Shown: positions 1-6,821, counted from the first letter of the stretch. The stretch is DNA of 34,235 nucleotides from an uncultured bacterium (GCA_947311825.1 CAMZLY010000199.1:1-34235), one strand, 5' to 3'. Numbers and translations are program-made. The notes: a model not told the origin generated them from the sequence alone.

Positions 1-142
1 CGTTATGCTTGGACGAGGTGGCACTCGTCGCTCCCGTTATGCTTGGACGAGGTGGCACTCGTCGCTCCCGTTATGCTTGGACGAGGTGGCACTCGTCGCT
101 CCCGTTATGCTTGGACGAGGTGGCACTCGTCGCTCCCGTTAT
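1..142. repeat. 34-bp tandem repeat, four copies, each with a 6-bp hairpin
   Basis: Four identical 34-bp units occupy 1-34, 35-68, 69-102 and 103-136, followed by the first six bases of a fifth (CGTTAT, 137-142). Each unit contains GACGAGGTGGCACTCGTC, a perfect 6-bp stem around the loop GTGGCA. The array starts at the window edge, so the copy number is a minimum. It abuts and slightly overlaps the stop codon (139-141) of the minus-strand M42 peptidase gene, so it would be transcribed as that gene's 3' untranslated region. A short plus-strand reading frame through the units is repeat-derived and is not called as a gene. No variable spacers are present, so this is not a CRISPR. Confidence 0.93.
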
Positions 143-1200
143 ATGAACGGGATTTTTGTTGGTGTTAATGACTCGATGAAGCCGGCTATTAATTTTACTG
201 TGTCTTCGGCATCTTTTAGTGCAATGGTTTCTACCGGACTGTGCATGTAACGGTTTGGAATACTGATTAGTCCTGCTGGCACTCCGGCACGTGTCATCTG
301 TAATGCATAGGCGTCTGTGCTTGTGCCACGTGATTCCGGTTGATGTTGAACTTTCATTTTTAGTTTTTTGGCTGTGTTTTCAATTTGTTCAAATATCCAT
401 GGATTATATGTAGGACCGCGGCGTATGATTGGGCCATTGCCCAGAGTGGCTTCGCCTAGTCGTTTTTTGTTCATGCCGGGTGAGTCGGTTGCGAATCCTA
501 CGTCAACGGCTAATCCTAGTTGCGGGTCAATGCCAAATGCGGCCATTCTGGCACCTCGTAAACCGACTTCTTCCTGAATTGTGCTTACTGCATAAACTGC
601 TACGTTCAGTTTTTTCTTTGCTAATAGGCGTAGTACATCGGCAATGATGAATGCACCTATACGGTCATCAAATGCTCGGCAGGCAACTAGTCCGTTTTGT
701 AATTCAATCCAGCCGGTATCAATAGTGATAGCATCGCCTAGCCTAATAACTTTTTCTGCATCTTTTCTGTTTTTTGCACCGATATCAATCCAAAGATCGT
801 GAATTGGTGGTGGTCCGGCTGTTCGTTCTTTGGCACTCATCATGTGTAATGCTTTAACTCCAATAATTCCATAAACTGGACCTTTTTTGCCGTGAATAAT
901 TATGCGTTCGCCTTGTAGCAATCTGACGTTAACGCCGCCAATGGCGGATAGATAGACAAAGCCATCATCGTCAATATACTGAACCATTAGACCTATTTCG
1001 TCGCAATGTCCGGCTAGCATAATTTTTACTTCAGCGTCCGGATTAAGTATGCCGATGACATTGCCGTTTGGGTCTCTGCTTACTTTGTCGGCATATTGGC
1101 TCATATAATCAGCTACAATCGCTTGACCTGCTTCTTCATATCCTGATGGTGTTGGTGTTGCTAACAAATGTTTTAGAAATGAAAGTGATGTTTTGTTCAT
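139..1200 (-). CDS. M42 family metallopeptidase (glutamyl aminopeptidase/TET-like)
   Basis: A 353-residue protein of normal length for the M42 family. These are cytosolic di-metal aminopeptidases that trim short peptides, usually as dodecameric TET particles; older annotations call them cellulase M or endoglucanase. The metal and catalytic signature is complete: H65 in GHCDEIG, D178 in RAFDDRIG, the E210-E211 pair in QEEVGLRGA, D233 in DVGFATD and H320 in YMHSPVE. The start is the ATG at 1200, with AAGG about a dozen bases upstream. It is divergent from the GT2 gene across a ~185-bp intergenic region that must hold both promoters, although neither is obvious. The stop codon lies inside the 34-bp tandem repeat. 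Substrate preference cannot be read from the sequence. Confidence 0.93.
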   Translation of the reverse strand: MNKTSLSFLKHLLATPTPSGYEEAGQAIVADYMSQYADKVSRDPNGNVIGILNPDAEVKIMLAGHCDEIGLMVQYIDDDGFVYLSAIGGVNVRLLQGERIIIHGKKGPVYGIIGVKALHMMSAKERTAGPPPIHDLWIDIGAKNRKDAEKVIRLGDAITIDTGWIELQNGLVACRAFDDRIGAFIIADVLRLLAKKKLNVAVYAVSTIQEEVGLRGARMAAFGIDPQLGLAVDVGFATDSPGMNKKRLGEATLGNGPIIRRGPTYNPWIFEQIENTAKKLKMKVQHQPESRGTSTDAYALQMTRAGVPAGLISIPNRYMHSPVETIALKDAEDTVKLIAGFIESLTPTKIPFI

Positions 1201-1384
1201 AGTTTTAAACCTTATAATAAGTTGATTGTTGATAATTCAGACGAAAATCTATCAGGTATGGTTCATAATGTCGATAAGTAATGAGTGTAATGTAATCATT
1301 GTGGTGGGCGGTTGATGGCATTAATTTTAAATCTACAATTTATTAGGCTTGCAGGGATGAGATGACTTTGACTAGTATATCATC

Positions 1385-2083
1385 ATGAAATTATCAGTTG
1401 TTATTCCAGTTTATAATGAAGAAAATACTGTTAGTGAGCTTATTGCTAAGGTTCGTGCGGTTGATGTTGGCTTTGATAAGGAGATTATCATTGTTGATGA
1501 CTGTTCTAGTGATGGAACTGGCAAGGTTTTGGAGGAATTGTGCGAAAAAGAGGCCGATATTGTCTTTAAGTCTCACAATGTCAATCAGGGAAAGGGTGCT
1601 GCACTTCGTACTGGCTTTGAGTTTGCCACAGGCGATATTGTTGTTATTCAGGATGCTGACCTTGAGTATGATCCTAATGATTATAAGCAGTTGCTTGGCC
1701 CTATCCTTGATGGTCATGCGGATGTTGTGTATGGATCTAGATTTCTTGGTGGTGGGCCGCATCGTGTTGTTTACTATTGGCATTATCTAGGTAATCGCCT
1801 TCTTACAACTTTTTCTAATATGATGACTGATCTCAATCTCACTGATATGGAGGTTTGTTATAAGATGTTCCGTCGGGAGGTTATACAGAGTATTACAATT
1901 TGTGAATCCCGTTTTGGTTTTGAACCTGAGATTACAGCTAAAGTGGCAAAAAATAAGAATTGGCATGTGTATGAAGTGCCTATTTCTTATTATGGGCGTA
2001 ATTATGATGAGGGAAAGAAGATCGGCTGGAAAGATGGTATTAGAGCGATTTGGTGTATTGTTAAGTACCGGTTTGTTAAGTAG
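1385..2083 (+). CDS. Glycosyltransferase family 2 (polyprenyl-phosphate sugar synthase-like)
   Basis: A 232-residue GT-A enzyme resembling dolichol/polyprenyl-phosphate mannosyl or glucosyl transferases. Visible motifs are the N-terminal VVIPVYNEE, then [12 protein letters not shown], and the acidic metal/nucleotide site QDADLEYDP at about residues 89-97. [12 protein letters not shown] is typical of the DPM1-like branch, as is the tail with [15 protein letters not shown] followed by a hydrophobic/basic end. There are no C-terminal membrane helices, so it is the short, soluble or peripheral type. The likely role is transfer of a sugar from a nucleotide sugar to a lipid phosphate carrier at the inner face of the membrane. 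The Shine-Dalgarno sequence is weak. The gene stands alone, 15 kb from the main EPS operon, and donor and acceptor are unknown. Confidence 0.85.
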   Translation: MKLSVVIPVYNEENTVSELIAKVRAVDVGFDKEIIIVDDCSSDGTGKVLEELCEKEADIVFKSHNVNQGKGAALRTGFEFATGDIVVIQDADLEYDPNDYKQLLGPILDGHADVVYGSRFLGGGPHRVVYYWHYLGNRLLTTFSNMMTDLNLTDMEVCYKMFRREVIQSITICESRFGFEPEITAKVAKNKNWHVYEVPISYYGRNYDEGKKIGWKDGIRAIWCIVKYRFVK

Positions 2084-2127
2084 GTAAGATGCTTTTGCTG
2101 TAACTTTTTAAAAAACTATAGATTTAT

Positions 2128-2303
2128 GCCACCACTGGGCTTGTTCCGGTGGAGCATTGATTGAAATTAATATCAGTCTTTGGTATTCCCCCGCCCGCCA
2201 TTCTTGCCGCTTTGCGGTAAGAATGGCGGGCGGGGAATGAATTATTATCTGTTTTCTAGTAGTAAGCAATCATCATCCCACCGAGACAAGCTCGGTGGTG
2301 ATG
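2128..2303. repeat. Cluster of three palindromic (REP-like) elements
   Basis: Three inverted repeats lie within 176 bp after the GT2 gene. P1 (2129-2152) pairs CCACC with GGTGG around GGGCTTGTTCC. P2 (2185-2238) is a nearly perfect ~24-bp GC-rich stem with a TTT loop; its arms differ by one extra C and one G-T wobble. P3 (2271-2303) pairs CCACCGAG with CTCGGTGG around ACAAG, with a 2-base bulge and a further CATCA/TGATG stem. P1 and the reverse complement of P3 share the GCTTGT loop and CCACC...GGTGG ends, so they look like members of one family. P2 could act as a terminator for the GT2 gene but lacks a following T-run. The GC-richness in an AT-rich region argues for dispersed palindromic elements. 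Confidence 0.75.
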
Positions 2304-2531
2304 TATATAAATATATTTTTTGTAACTTGGTTGTCTCATTGGTTGCTGTATCACTGTAACATTGATTTGGCTTGTGATACACATTGTTCTGTTGCCGCAC
2401 AATTAGTTTTGCAAGCACCTCTAGGCTCAGAAGGCGTCTTTGTTTTTGATGTTTTCTGTTTGTGTTGGGTAATTATGTGAAATGTTGCCGTTATGTTAAA
2501 ATATTGCAATAGCCGATAATTGATTGGTTGT

Positions 2532-2540
2532 TGGTATACT
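2532..2540 (+). promoter_or_regulatory. Extended -10 promoter (TGGTATACT)
   Basis: TGGTATACT fits the extended -10 form TG-N-TATAAT with one mismatch in the hexamer. There is no good -35 at 16-18 bp. A transcript from here would start near 2547 and run into the strong terminator at 2659-2703, which is the main reason for calling it. Confidence 0.45.
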
Positions 2541-2546
2541 CTCTGC

Positions 2547-2703
2547 TTAATTATAGACAGCTTGCGAATGGTATTAAGAAAATTAGACAGCAACCAAAAG
2601 AGCTGCGAGCGAGTCTAAATGATACTGTTCAACTAGTCGATTCAGTTTTACTGAGTGTTAAAAAGGAAGACCGTTGCTTTTGCTGCGGTTTTCCTTTTTT
2701 TAT
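2547..2703 (+). ncRNA. Putative small non-coding RNA (~155 nt) ending at an intrinsic terminator
   Basis: Between an extended -10 element and a textbook intrinsic terminator lies ~110 bp with no convincing gene. It contains a small perfect hairpin (TCAGT-TTT-ACTGA, about 2640-2653) just before the terminator and a direct repeat TAGACAGC (about 2553 and 2583). A 69-codon frame (2528-2737) runs through it but continues straight across the terminator stem and T-run, which argues against a real protein. The transcript may be a trans-acting sRNA or a leader controlling the downstream YdcF-like gene. I cannot assign it to 6S, SRP or another known RNA family by eye. Confidence 0.4.
2659..2703 (+). 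terminator. Rho-independent terminator upstream of the YdcF-like gene
   Basis: AAAAGGAAGACCG pairs with CGGTTTTCCTTTT over 13 positions (one G-T wobble), around a short loop, and the stem runs directly into a T7 tract. It lies 39 bp upstream of the ATG at 2742, so it terminates something transcribed from upstream or attenuates the following gene. Confidence 0.8.
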
Positions 2704-2741
2704 TGATGTTTTATGGAATGATTCATATTCTGATTAGTATT

Positions 2742-3470
2742 ATGAATGAAAAAGTAATTACAGATACAGATTATCATCCTGATGGATTTTTTAAGCGACT
2801 ATTTATTATTGCAGGTTTCTTTTTTATGATTCAGGTTGGATTTGCGGTTTTCGGTGTTCCACATGCAGTTGTTAATTGGCTTAGGTGTATTGAGGTTAAG
2901 AAAGTTTCTAATCCAAGCAATATTATTATTCTTGGTGGCAGTGGAATTCCAAGTACAACAACATTGATACGTTCATATTATGGGGCAGAATATGCAAAGA
3001 AACATCCGAAATCACGTTGTATTGTTGCTCTTCCTGTAAAGGGTAGGCCAGAAAGTGGCAGCACTGGACGCATGCGAAATGAGTTAGTCTTGCGTGGTGT
3101 TGCCAAAAATCGAATTGATATGGAGTATCGTGGTCTTAATACTCATCAGCAAGCAGAGAATATTGCCAAGATTGTAGGTCCTGATAAAATTAAGGAGCCT
3201 ATTATAATTGTTACATCGCCTTATCATATGCGTCGTGCATATTTCTGTTTTAAGAAGGTTGGATTTACTGATATTGGATGTCTACCTGCAAATAGTACAG
3301 GTTCTGAGGCTGATTATGAGCAGGCGGTTATTGCTTGGAGCGGAATTCCGCCAATAGGTAGTATGATAGGGAATTTGCGATATGGATTATGGAGCAATAT
3401 GACTGCTCAGGTTTGGATGTCGCGTGAGTTGTTGGGTTTAATGATATATAAAGTGCGGGGATGGATATAA
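2742..3470 (+). CDS. YdcF/ElyC/SanA-like DUF218 membrane-anchored protein
   Basis: With the ATG at 2742 the protein has 242 residues: one transmembrane segment near residues 17-38 (FIIAGFFFMIQVGFAVF), then a DUF218 domain. Family signatures are NIIILGGSG at the start of the domain, GLNTHQQAENI in the middle and IIIVTSPYHMRRA. DUF218 proteins such as ElyC and SanA take part in cell-envelope and peptidoglycan maintenance; the exact reaction is unknown. The frame is open back to 2655, but those 29 codons would be encoded by the terminator hairpin and T-run, so I prefer 2742 although its ribosome-binding site is weak. C-terminal residues after about 215 are less typical. Confidence 0.78.
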   Translation: MNEKVITDTDYHPDGFFKRLFIIAGFFFMIQVGFAVFGVPHAVVNWLRCIEVKKVSNPSNIIILGGSGIPSTTTLIRSYYGAEYAKKHPKSRCIVALPVKGRPESGSTGRMRNELVLRGVAKNRIDMEYRGLNTHQQAENIAKIVGPDKIKEPIIIVTSPYHMRRAYFCFKKVGFTDIGCLPANSTGSEADYEQAVIAWSGIPPIGSMIGNLRYGLWSNMTAQVWMSRELLGLMIYKVRGWI

Positions 3471-3481
3471 AATAAAGATAA

Positions 3482-3682
3482 AGGGTAAAAGTTAAGGAGT
3501 TAATAGGTGTTCCGGTTAGTACTTCCCATGCAATTATTGGTGCCGTTCTTGGAATTGGTATATTGTGTGTAACACACGCTATAGACTTTTCTAATTTACG
3601 CAAGATGACTTTAGGTTGGATTGCAACACCAGTGATATCACTTATATTATCCGCTACTGCGTATGCAATATTCTGCCATTAA
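3482..3682 (+). pseudogene. Remnant of a PiT-family phosphate permease (C-terminal end only)
   Basis: The frame read from 3506 gives GVPVSTSHAIIGAVLGIG, then a linker with SNLRKMTLGWIATPV and a hydrophobic end, stopping at 3680-3682. This matches the end of inorganic phosphate transporters (PiT/PHO4), whose last repeat has the signature G-x-P-V-S-T-T-H-A followed by a final transmembrane helix. Only ~58-66 residues remain of a normal 330-500, there is an in-frame TAA at 3479-3481 and no start codon, so the gene is dead. It lies between the YdcF-like gene and the converging glutaredoxin gene. Minus-strand frames over the same DNA are shadows. Confidence 0.8.
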
Positions 3683-3686
3683 ACAG

Positions 3687-3711
3687 AGGGAGCGTCGAGT
3701 TCCACCTCGAC
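3687..3711. repeat. Dispersed single copy of the 34-bp-repeat hairpin
   Basis: GGAGCG followed by TCGAGTTCCACCTCGAC forms a 6-bp stem GTCGAG/CTCGAC around a 6-base loop. The reverse complement (GTCGAG-GTGGAA-CTCGAC) matches the repeat at 1-142 (GACGAG-GTGGCA-CTCGTC), including the adjoining GGAGCG flank. The one difference in the stem is compensated on the other arm. It lies about 12 bp downstream of the glutaredoxin stop codon. Confidence 0.7.
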
Positions 3712-3721
3712 TGATGGTGTA

Positions 3722-4006
3722 TTAATCTTTTAGCAATCTATCCAGCTCGCCGGATTTTATCATTGGCTCTAGTTCTCGCCAGCCAGAGACCCAGCGGTCA
3801 CCAATAAAGAATTGCGGAACAAACTCTACTTTTTCACCACAGCGATTAAATAGGCGGCGGCTTTCTGCGGAATCTTCCCAATTGCCAGTTGTGGCATCCC
3901 ATTTTAATTTATATTTATCAAAAGGAATATTGTTTTCTGTTAGATAGTCCATTGCCACGTGGCATAGTCCACACATATCAGAATAATAAACTTCAACTTG
4001 GATCAT
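3722..4006 (-). CDS. Glutaredoxin-like thiol-disulfide oxidoreductase
   Basis: A 94-residue single-domain thioredoxin-fold protein. The redox motif C12-G-L-C15 sits in DMCGLCHVAMDYL after the first beta strand. The expected cis-proline is in VEFVPQFFIGDRWVSGWREL, followed by the usual C-terminal helix (LEPMIKSGELDRLLKD). Glutaredoxins reduce disulfides or glutathionylated proteins in the cytosol; the CGLC site differs from the classical CPYC and the partner is unknown. The ATG at 4006 has a good Shine-Dalgarno (CTGGAGAAAAT). It is monocistronic and converges on the PiT remnant. A repeat-family hairpin follows just after the stop and might act as a 3' structure. Confidence 0.88.
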   Translation of the reverse strand: MIQVEVYYSDMCGLCHVAMDYLTENNIPFDKYKLKWDATTGNWEDSAESRRLFNRCGEKVEFVPQFFIGDRWVSGWRELEPMIKSGELDRLLKD

Positions 4007-4131
4007 ATTTTCTCCAGAATGTTAATTAAAGTGTGTAATAATAATAATTTGTAATTATCGACAATTATTATCGATTATGTCAAATTATTTGTGATGGGTT
4101 TAACCTACGATTTAGGTTTAAGGATTATGAA

Positions 4132-4445
4132 ATGACATTAAATGATGAACAGATAGAACGATATTCAAGAAAATTATTCTGCAGGAAGTGGGTATTAAGG
4201 GGCAAATGAAGTTGCTTGAGAGTAGTGTTCTAATAGTCGGCGTCGGAGGTTTGGGCTCGCCTGTTGCACTATATCTTGCGGCAGCAGAGGCAATAAAATA
4301 TCTTCTTCAAATAGGGTCATTATTGACTAATACTCTTCTTGTATATGATGCACTTGATATGTCTTTCAGAAATATTGCTATTAACAAAAGCAGCGATTGT
4401 CCGCTTTGTGGTGAAAATCCTACTATTACAGAACTAAAATATTAA
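4132..4445 (+). pseudogene. Remnant of a MoeB/ThiF-family adenylyltransferase (frameshift plus internal deletion)
   Basis: The ATG at 4132 starts [14 protein letters not shown], the normal N-terminus of MoeB/ThiF/HesA E1-like enzymes. A one-base loss in the A-run near 4173 shifts the frame; restoring it gives [11 protein letters not shown], then [21 protein letters not shown] with the intact nucleotide-binding glycines. Directly after LAAA the sequence jumps to [12 protein letters not shown], then [14 protein letters not shown] and [13 protein letters not shown], which belong to the family's C-terminal third. The middle (~100-150 residues with the adenylation Arg/Lys/Asp residues and the first zinc CxxC) is missing. 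The remaining CPLC zinc pair has lost its partner, so the gene cannot make a working enzyme. Confidence 0.88.
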
Positions 4446-4510
4446 AATGCTAAAAATTGCCGTGTACAGTAGTTTTTACAAGCATCTCTAGAATTATAGA
4501 TTTAAGATAA

Positions 4511-4539
4511 TTGACAATTTCTACTTTATAATTAAGAAT
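4511..4539 (+). promoter_or_regulatory. Candidate sigma70-type promoter for the SEC-C MetAP gene
   Basis: A perfect TTGACA at 4511-4516 is followed after 17 bp by AAGAAT (4534-4539, 4 of 6 to consensus). It predicts a start near 4546, about 19 bp before the ATG at 4565. Confidence 0.4.
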
Positions 4540-4564
4540 AGTGACTAATTTATAGAGAAAAGAG

Positions 4565-5563
4565 ATGTTTAATAATATGAATAAACTTGGGCGAAATGAT
4601 CCATGCTGGTGTGGTAGTGGTAAAAAATATAAAAAATGCCATTTGGGGAAAGATAATGATAGAGAGTTATGCTCTGAGGCTCCTGTTGATGATGGTTCTT
4701 TTTATGTAGTTAGTCCTTCTATAAAGAAAGGAAATGTCACGCCTATGCGGGTTGTTCCTGTAAATATTCCGCATCCTATTTATGCAACAACAGGGAAAGG
4801 TGAGGGTAAGGGGCGTAAGCAGACTATTCTAAATGATGCAGAGCTGGCAATAATGCGCGAGACTTGTCGTGCAGCACGGCGAGTATTAGAAAAAGGGCTT
4901 GCTGCCGTTAAGCCGGGGATTACAACGGACGAAATAGACCTAGTTGTGCATGAAGCGTGTATTGCAGAGGGGGCGTATCCAAGTCCGTTAAATTATCATG
5001 GTTTTCCTAAAAGTGTATGTGTTTCCGTAAATGAGGTTATTTGTCATGGTATTCCCGATGATAGTCCTTTACGGGAAGGTGATATTGTTAATGTTGATGT
5101 TACTATTTATTTAAACGGTTTTCATGGCGACTGTTCAGAGACTGTTGCTGTTGGTGCAATTAATAATGGCTCGCAGGCTTTGATTGATACTACGCGCGAA
5201 TGTTTAAATATAGGTATAAGTGCAGCTAAGCCTGGTAATAGAATACGAGATATAGGAAGGGCTATACAAGTACATGCACATAATCATGGTTATAGTGTAG
5301 TTCAGGCGTATTGCGGACACGGAATAGGGAAAACATTTCATGCCGACCCTGTTATTCCGCATTTTTATGATAGAAAAGAACGTGGTAAAATAAAACCGGG
5401 TATGATTTTTACGATTGAACCTATGATTAGTATGGGGGAGTGGGATCATAAGGTTTGGGATGATGGTTGGACTGCGGTAACAATTGATAATAAGAGGAGT
5501 GCACAGTTTGAAAACACTATTCTTATAACGGAAGATGGGGCAGAGATTTTGACTAAGTTATAG
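4565..5563 (+). CDS. map: Type I methionine aminopeptidase with N-terminal SEC-C zinc motif
   Basis: A 332-residue protein that removes N-terminal methionine from new proteins. Residues 8-26 are a SEC-C motif (GRNDPCWCGSGKKYKKCH), a small zinc site found at the end of SecA and at the N-terminus of some MetAPs, where it may help ribosome or nascent-chain contact. A linker precedes the pita-bread domain (~85-332). All metal ligands are present: D178 (NVDVT), D189 (HGDCSET), H252 (GHGIG), E285 (FTIEPM) and E316 (QFENT), plus the substrate-contact histidines H161 and H259. The next in-frame ATG is four codons on. The gene is followed 62 bp later by the HIT gene in the same direction. Confidence 0.95.
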   Translation: MFNNMNKLGRNDPCWCGSGKKYKKCHLGKDNDRELCSEAPVDDGSFYVVSPSIKKGNVTPMRVVPVNIPHPIYATTGKGEGKGRKQTILNDAELAIMRETCRAARRVLEKGLAAVKPGITTDEIDLVVHEACIAEGAYPSPLNYHGFPKSVCVSVNEVICHGIPDDSPLREGDIVNVDVTIYLNGFHGDCSETVAVGAINNGSQALIDTTRECLNIGISAAKPGNRIRDIGRAIQVHAHNHGYSVVQAYCGHGIGKTFHADPVIPHFYDRKERGKIKPGMIFTIEPMISMGEWDHKVWDDGWTAVTIDNKRSAQFENTILITEDGAEILTKL

Positions 5564-5625
5564 TCCATTCTTGCTTAATTCCCGATTATTTTATAGATTA
5601 AGTATTATATTTTAGGAATATTATT

Positions 5626-6066
5626 ATGACTGAAACAGATTGTATTTTTTGCAAGATTATTGCTGGCGAACTGCCGTCTACAAAGATATATGAGAATGAT
5701 ACTACTTTGGCATTTATGGATATAGGTCCAATAGCTAAGGGACATGTGTTGGTTGTACCTAAAAAGCATAGAGAGATGATTACCGATACCGAACCGGAGA
5801 TTTTGGCTGGTATTATGACGGTGACGAAGATGGTTTCACAAGCACAAATTGATGGGATGAATGCTGATGGGGTTAATATTACGCAGGCTAATGGAGCCGT
5901 TGCCGGGCAAGTTGTGCCGCATTTGCACTTTCATGTTATTCCACGGTTTAAAGATGATGGTGTAGATTTTAATTGGCAGGCACAAAATTATAGTGATAAT
6001 GAGGAAATGATAGAGTTTGCGGAAAAAATAAAAAAAGAATTTAGACAAAATGATTTGAAAAGATAA
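5626..6066 (+). CDS. HIT family protein (histidine triad nucleotide hydrolase)
   Basis: 146 residues with the HIT fold. The catalytic triad motif H99-L-H101-F-H103 lies in VVPHLHFHVIPR, and the N-terminal CIFCKI zinc pair (C6, C9) and LAFMDIGPIAKGHVLVVPKKH are typical of the HinT/Hit branch, which hydrolyses purine nucleoside phosphoramidates or Ap4A-like compounds. The start has AGGA about nine bases upstream. The last residues (QNDLKR) are encoded by the first unit of the tandem array at 6044-6296, so either the C-terminus was extended by the repeat or the array grew from the gene's 3' end. The domain itself ends well before this point. Confidence 0.93.
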   Translation: MTETDCIFCKIIAGELPSTKIYENDTTLAFMDIGPIAKGHVLVVPKKHREMITDTEPEILAGIMTVTKMVSQAQIDGMNADGVNITQANGAVAGQVVPHLHFHVIPRFKDDGVDFNWQAQNYSDNEEMIEFAEKIKKEFRQNDLKR

Positions 6067-6296
6067 GTCTCGACAAAATGATGGTCGACAAAATGATTTG
6101 AAAAGATAAGTCTCGACAAAATGATTTGAAAGATAAGTCCGACAAAATGATGGTCGACAAAATGATTTGAAAAGATAAGTCTCGACAAAATGATGGTCGA
6201 CAAAATGATTTGAAAAGATAAGTCTCGACAAAATGATGGTCGACAAAATGATTTGAAAGATAAGTCCGACAAAATGATGGTCGACAAAATGATTTG
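6044..6296. repeat. Tandem array of alternating 28-bp and 15-bp units (seven A, five B)
   Basis: Every unit begins GACAAAATGAT. A units continue TTGAAAAGATAAGTCTC (28 bp), or the 26-bp variant TTGAAAGATAAGTCC; B units continue GGTC (15 bp). The order is A(6044) B(6072) A(6087) A'(6115) B(6141) A(6156) B(6184) A(6199) B(6227) A'(6242) B(6268) and a partial A(6283-6296). The usual higher-order period is 43 bp, or 41 with A'. The array overlaps the HIT gene's last codons and ends 30 bp before the ATG of the Minf_1886 gene. Minus-strand reading frames through it (repeating FCRPSFC-like peptides) are artefacts of the repetition. Confidence 0.93.
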
Positions 6297-6326
6297 GTGA
6301 AAAGGATTGAAGGAAAAAGAGTTGTT

Positions 6327-6719
6327 ATGCAGGAAAATGCATTTTTAGAAATAATTAATAAGATTTGCGCAAAAGATAGTCGATATCCGGTAGAGGCATA
6401 TCTTTTTGTTAGGCAAGCGTTGGATACTACGGTTAAAGCACTTGATAAGCCTAAAGAGGGACCAGGGCGGCATGTAACTGGTCAAGAATTACTAGAAGGG
6501 ATTCGCCTATTTACCTTGCAAGAGTTTGGTCCTATGAGCTTGACAGTGTTAAATACTTGGGGAATATCTAATACAGATGATTTTGGCAATATAGTATTTA
6601 ATTTAGTTGAAAGCGGGATTCTTGGCAGTACTGCGGAGGACTCTAAGGAGGATTTTTCTGCGGGATATGATTTTGATGAGGCATTTAAAAAGCCTTTTCT
6701 GCCCAAGTCGAACAAATAA
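6327..6719 (+). CDS. Minf_1886 family protein (planctomycete/verrucomicrobial conserved hypothetical)
   Basis: 130 residues from the ATG at 6327; the frame is open back to a TTG at 6294 inside the repeat array, but FLEIINKICAKDSRYPVEAYLFVRQAL is where family members normally begin. Family-typical segments include the DSRYPVEAYLFVRQAL helix, the HVTGQELLEGIRLFTLQEFGPMS block, and GDI-like DDFGNIVFNLVESGIL near the end. The family is largely restricted to Planctomycetes and Verrucomicrobia and relatives; its function is not known. It has no membrane segment or catalytic motif I can identify. It is the strongest lineage marker in the window. A stretch with a repeated AAAGTRCGAATG motif follows before the next gene. 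Confidence 0.85.
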   Translation: MQENAFLEIINKICAKDSRYPVEAYLFVRQALDTTVKALDKPKEGPGRHVTGQELLEGIRLFTLQEFGPMSLTVLNTWGISNTDDFGNIVFNLVESGILGSTAEDSKEDFSAGYDFDEAFKKPFLPKSNK

Positions 6720-6821
6720 AAAGTGCGAATGGAAAAAGGGAAAGAATTGCCACCTAGCCTTCGTGCTTCACTTGTTACGGCGGGCACGGCGAATGCAGGA
6801 ATGAAAAGTACGAATGAAAAT
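6720..6821. repeat. Imperfect 17-bp direct repeat bracketing a short GC-richer element
   Basis: AAAGTGCGAATGGAAAA (6720-6736) and AAAGTACGAATGAAAAT (6805-6821) are 85 bp apart. Between them is CTTCGTGCTTCACTTG followed by TTACGGCGGGCA, which resembles 27138-27163. The second copy includes the start codon of the sugar transferase gene. Confidence 0.5.

Noticed and set aside
1-142. CRISPR array
   Set aside because: The 34-bp units follow each other without spacers and are identical throughout; no cas genes are near.
2185-2238. Intrinsic terminator of the GT2 gene
   Set aside because: The stem is strong but the following bases (GAATTATTATC) lack a T-run, and neighbouring palindromes suggest a repeat element. 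It may still reduce read-through.
2295-2480. 61-codon plus-strand frame
   Set aside because: It starts inside a palindrome, has no ribosome-binding site, is cysteine-rich and low in complexity, and contains the TAGTTTTRCAAG intergenic motif.
2528-2737. 69-codon plus-strand frame
   Set aside because: It reads through the terminator stem and T-run and overlaps the next gene region. A small gene would be expected to stop before its terminator.
3328-3603. 91-codon minus-strand frame
   Set aside because: It is a shadow of the YdcF-like gene end and of the PiT remnant, whose plus-strand translation has clear family motifs.
6044-6296. CRISPR array or repeat protein gene on the minus strand
   Set aside because: The 28/15-bp units both belong to the repeat, so there are no unique spacers. 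The minus-strand frames encode only the repeat in shifting frames and lack a ribosome-binding site.
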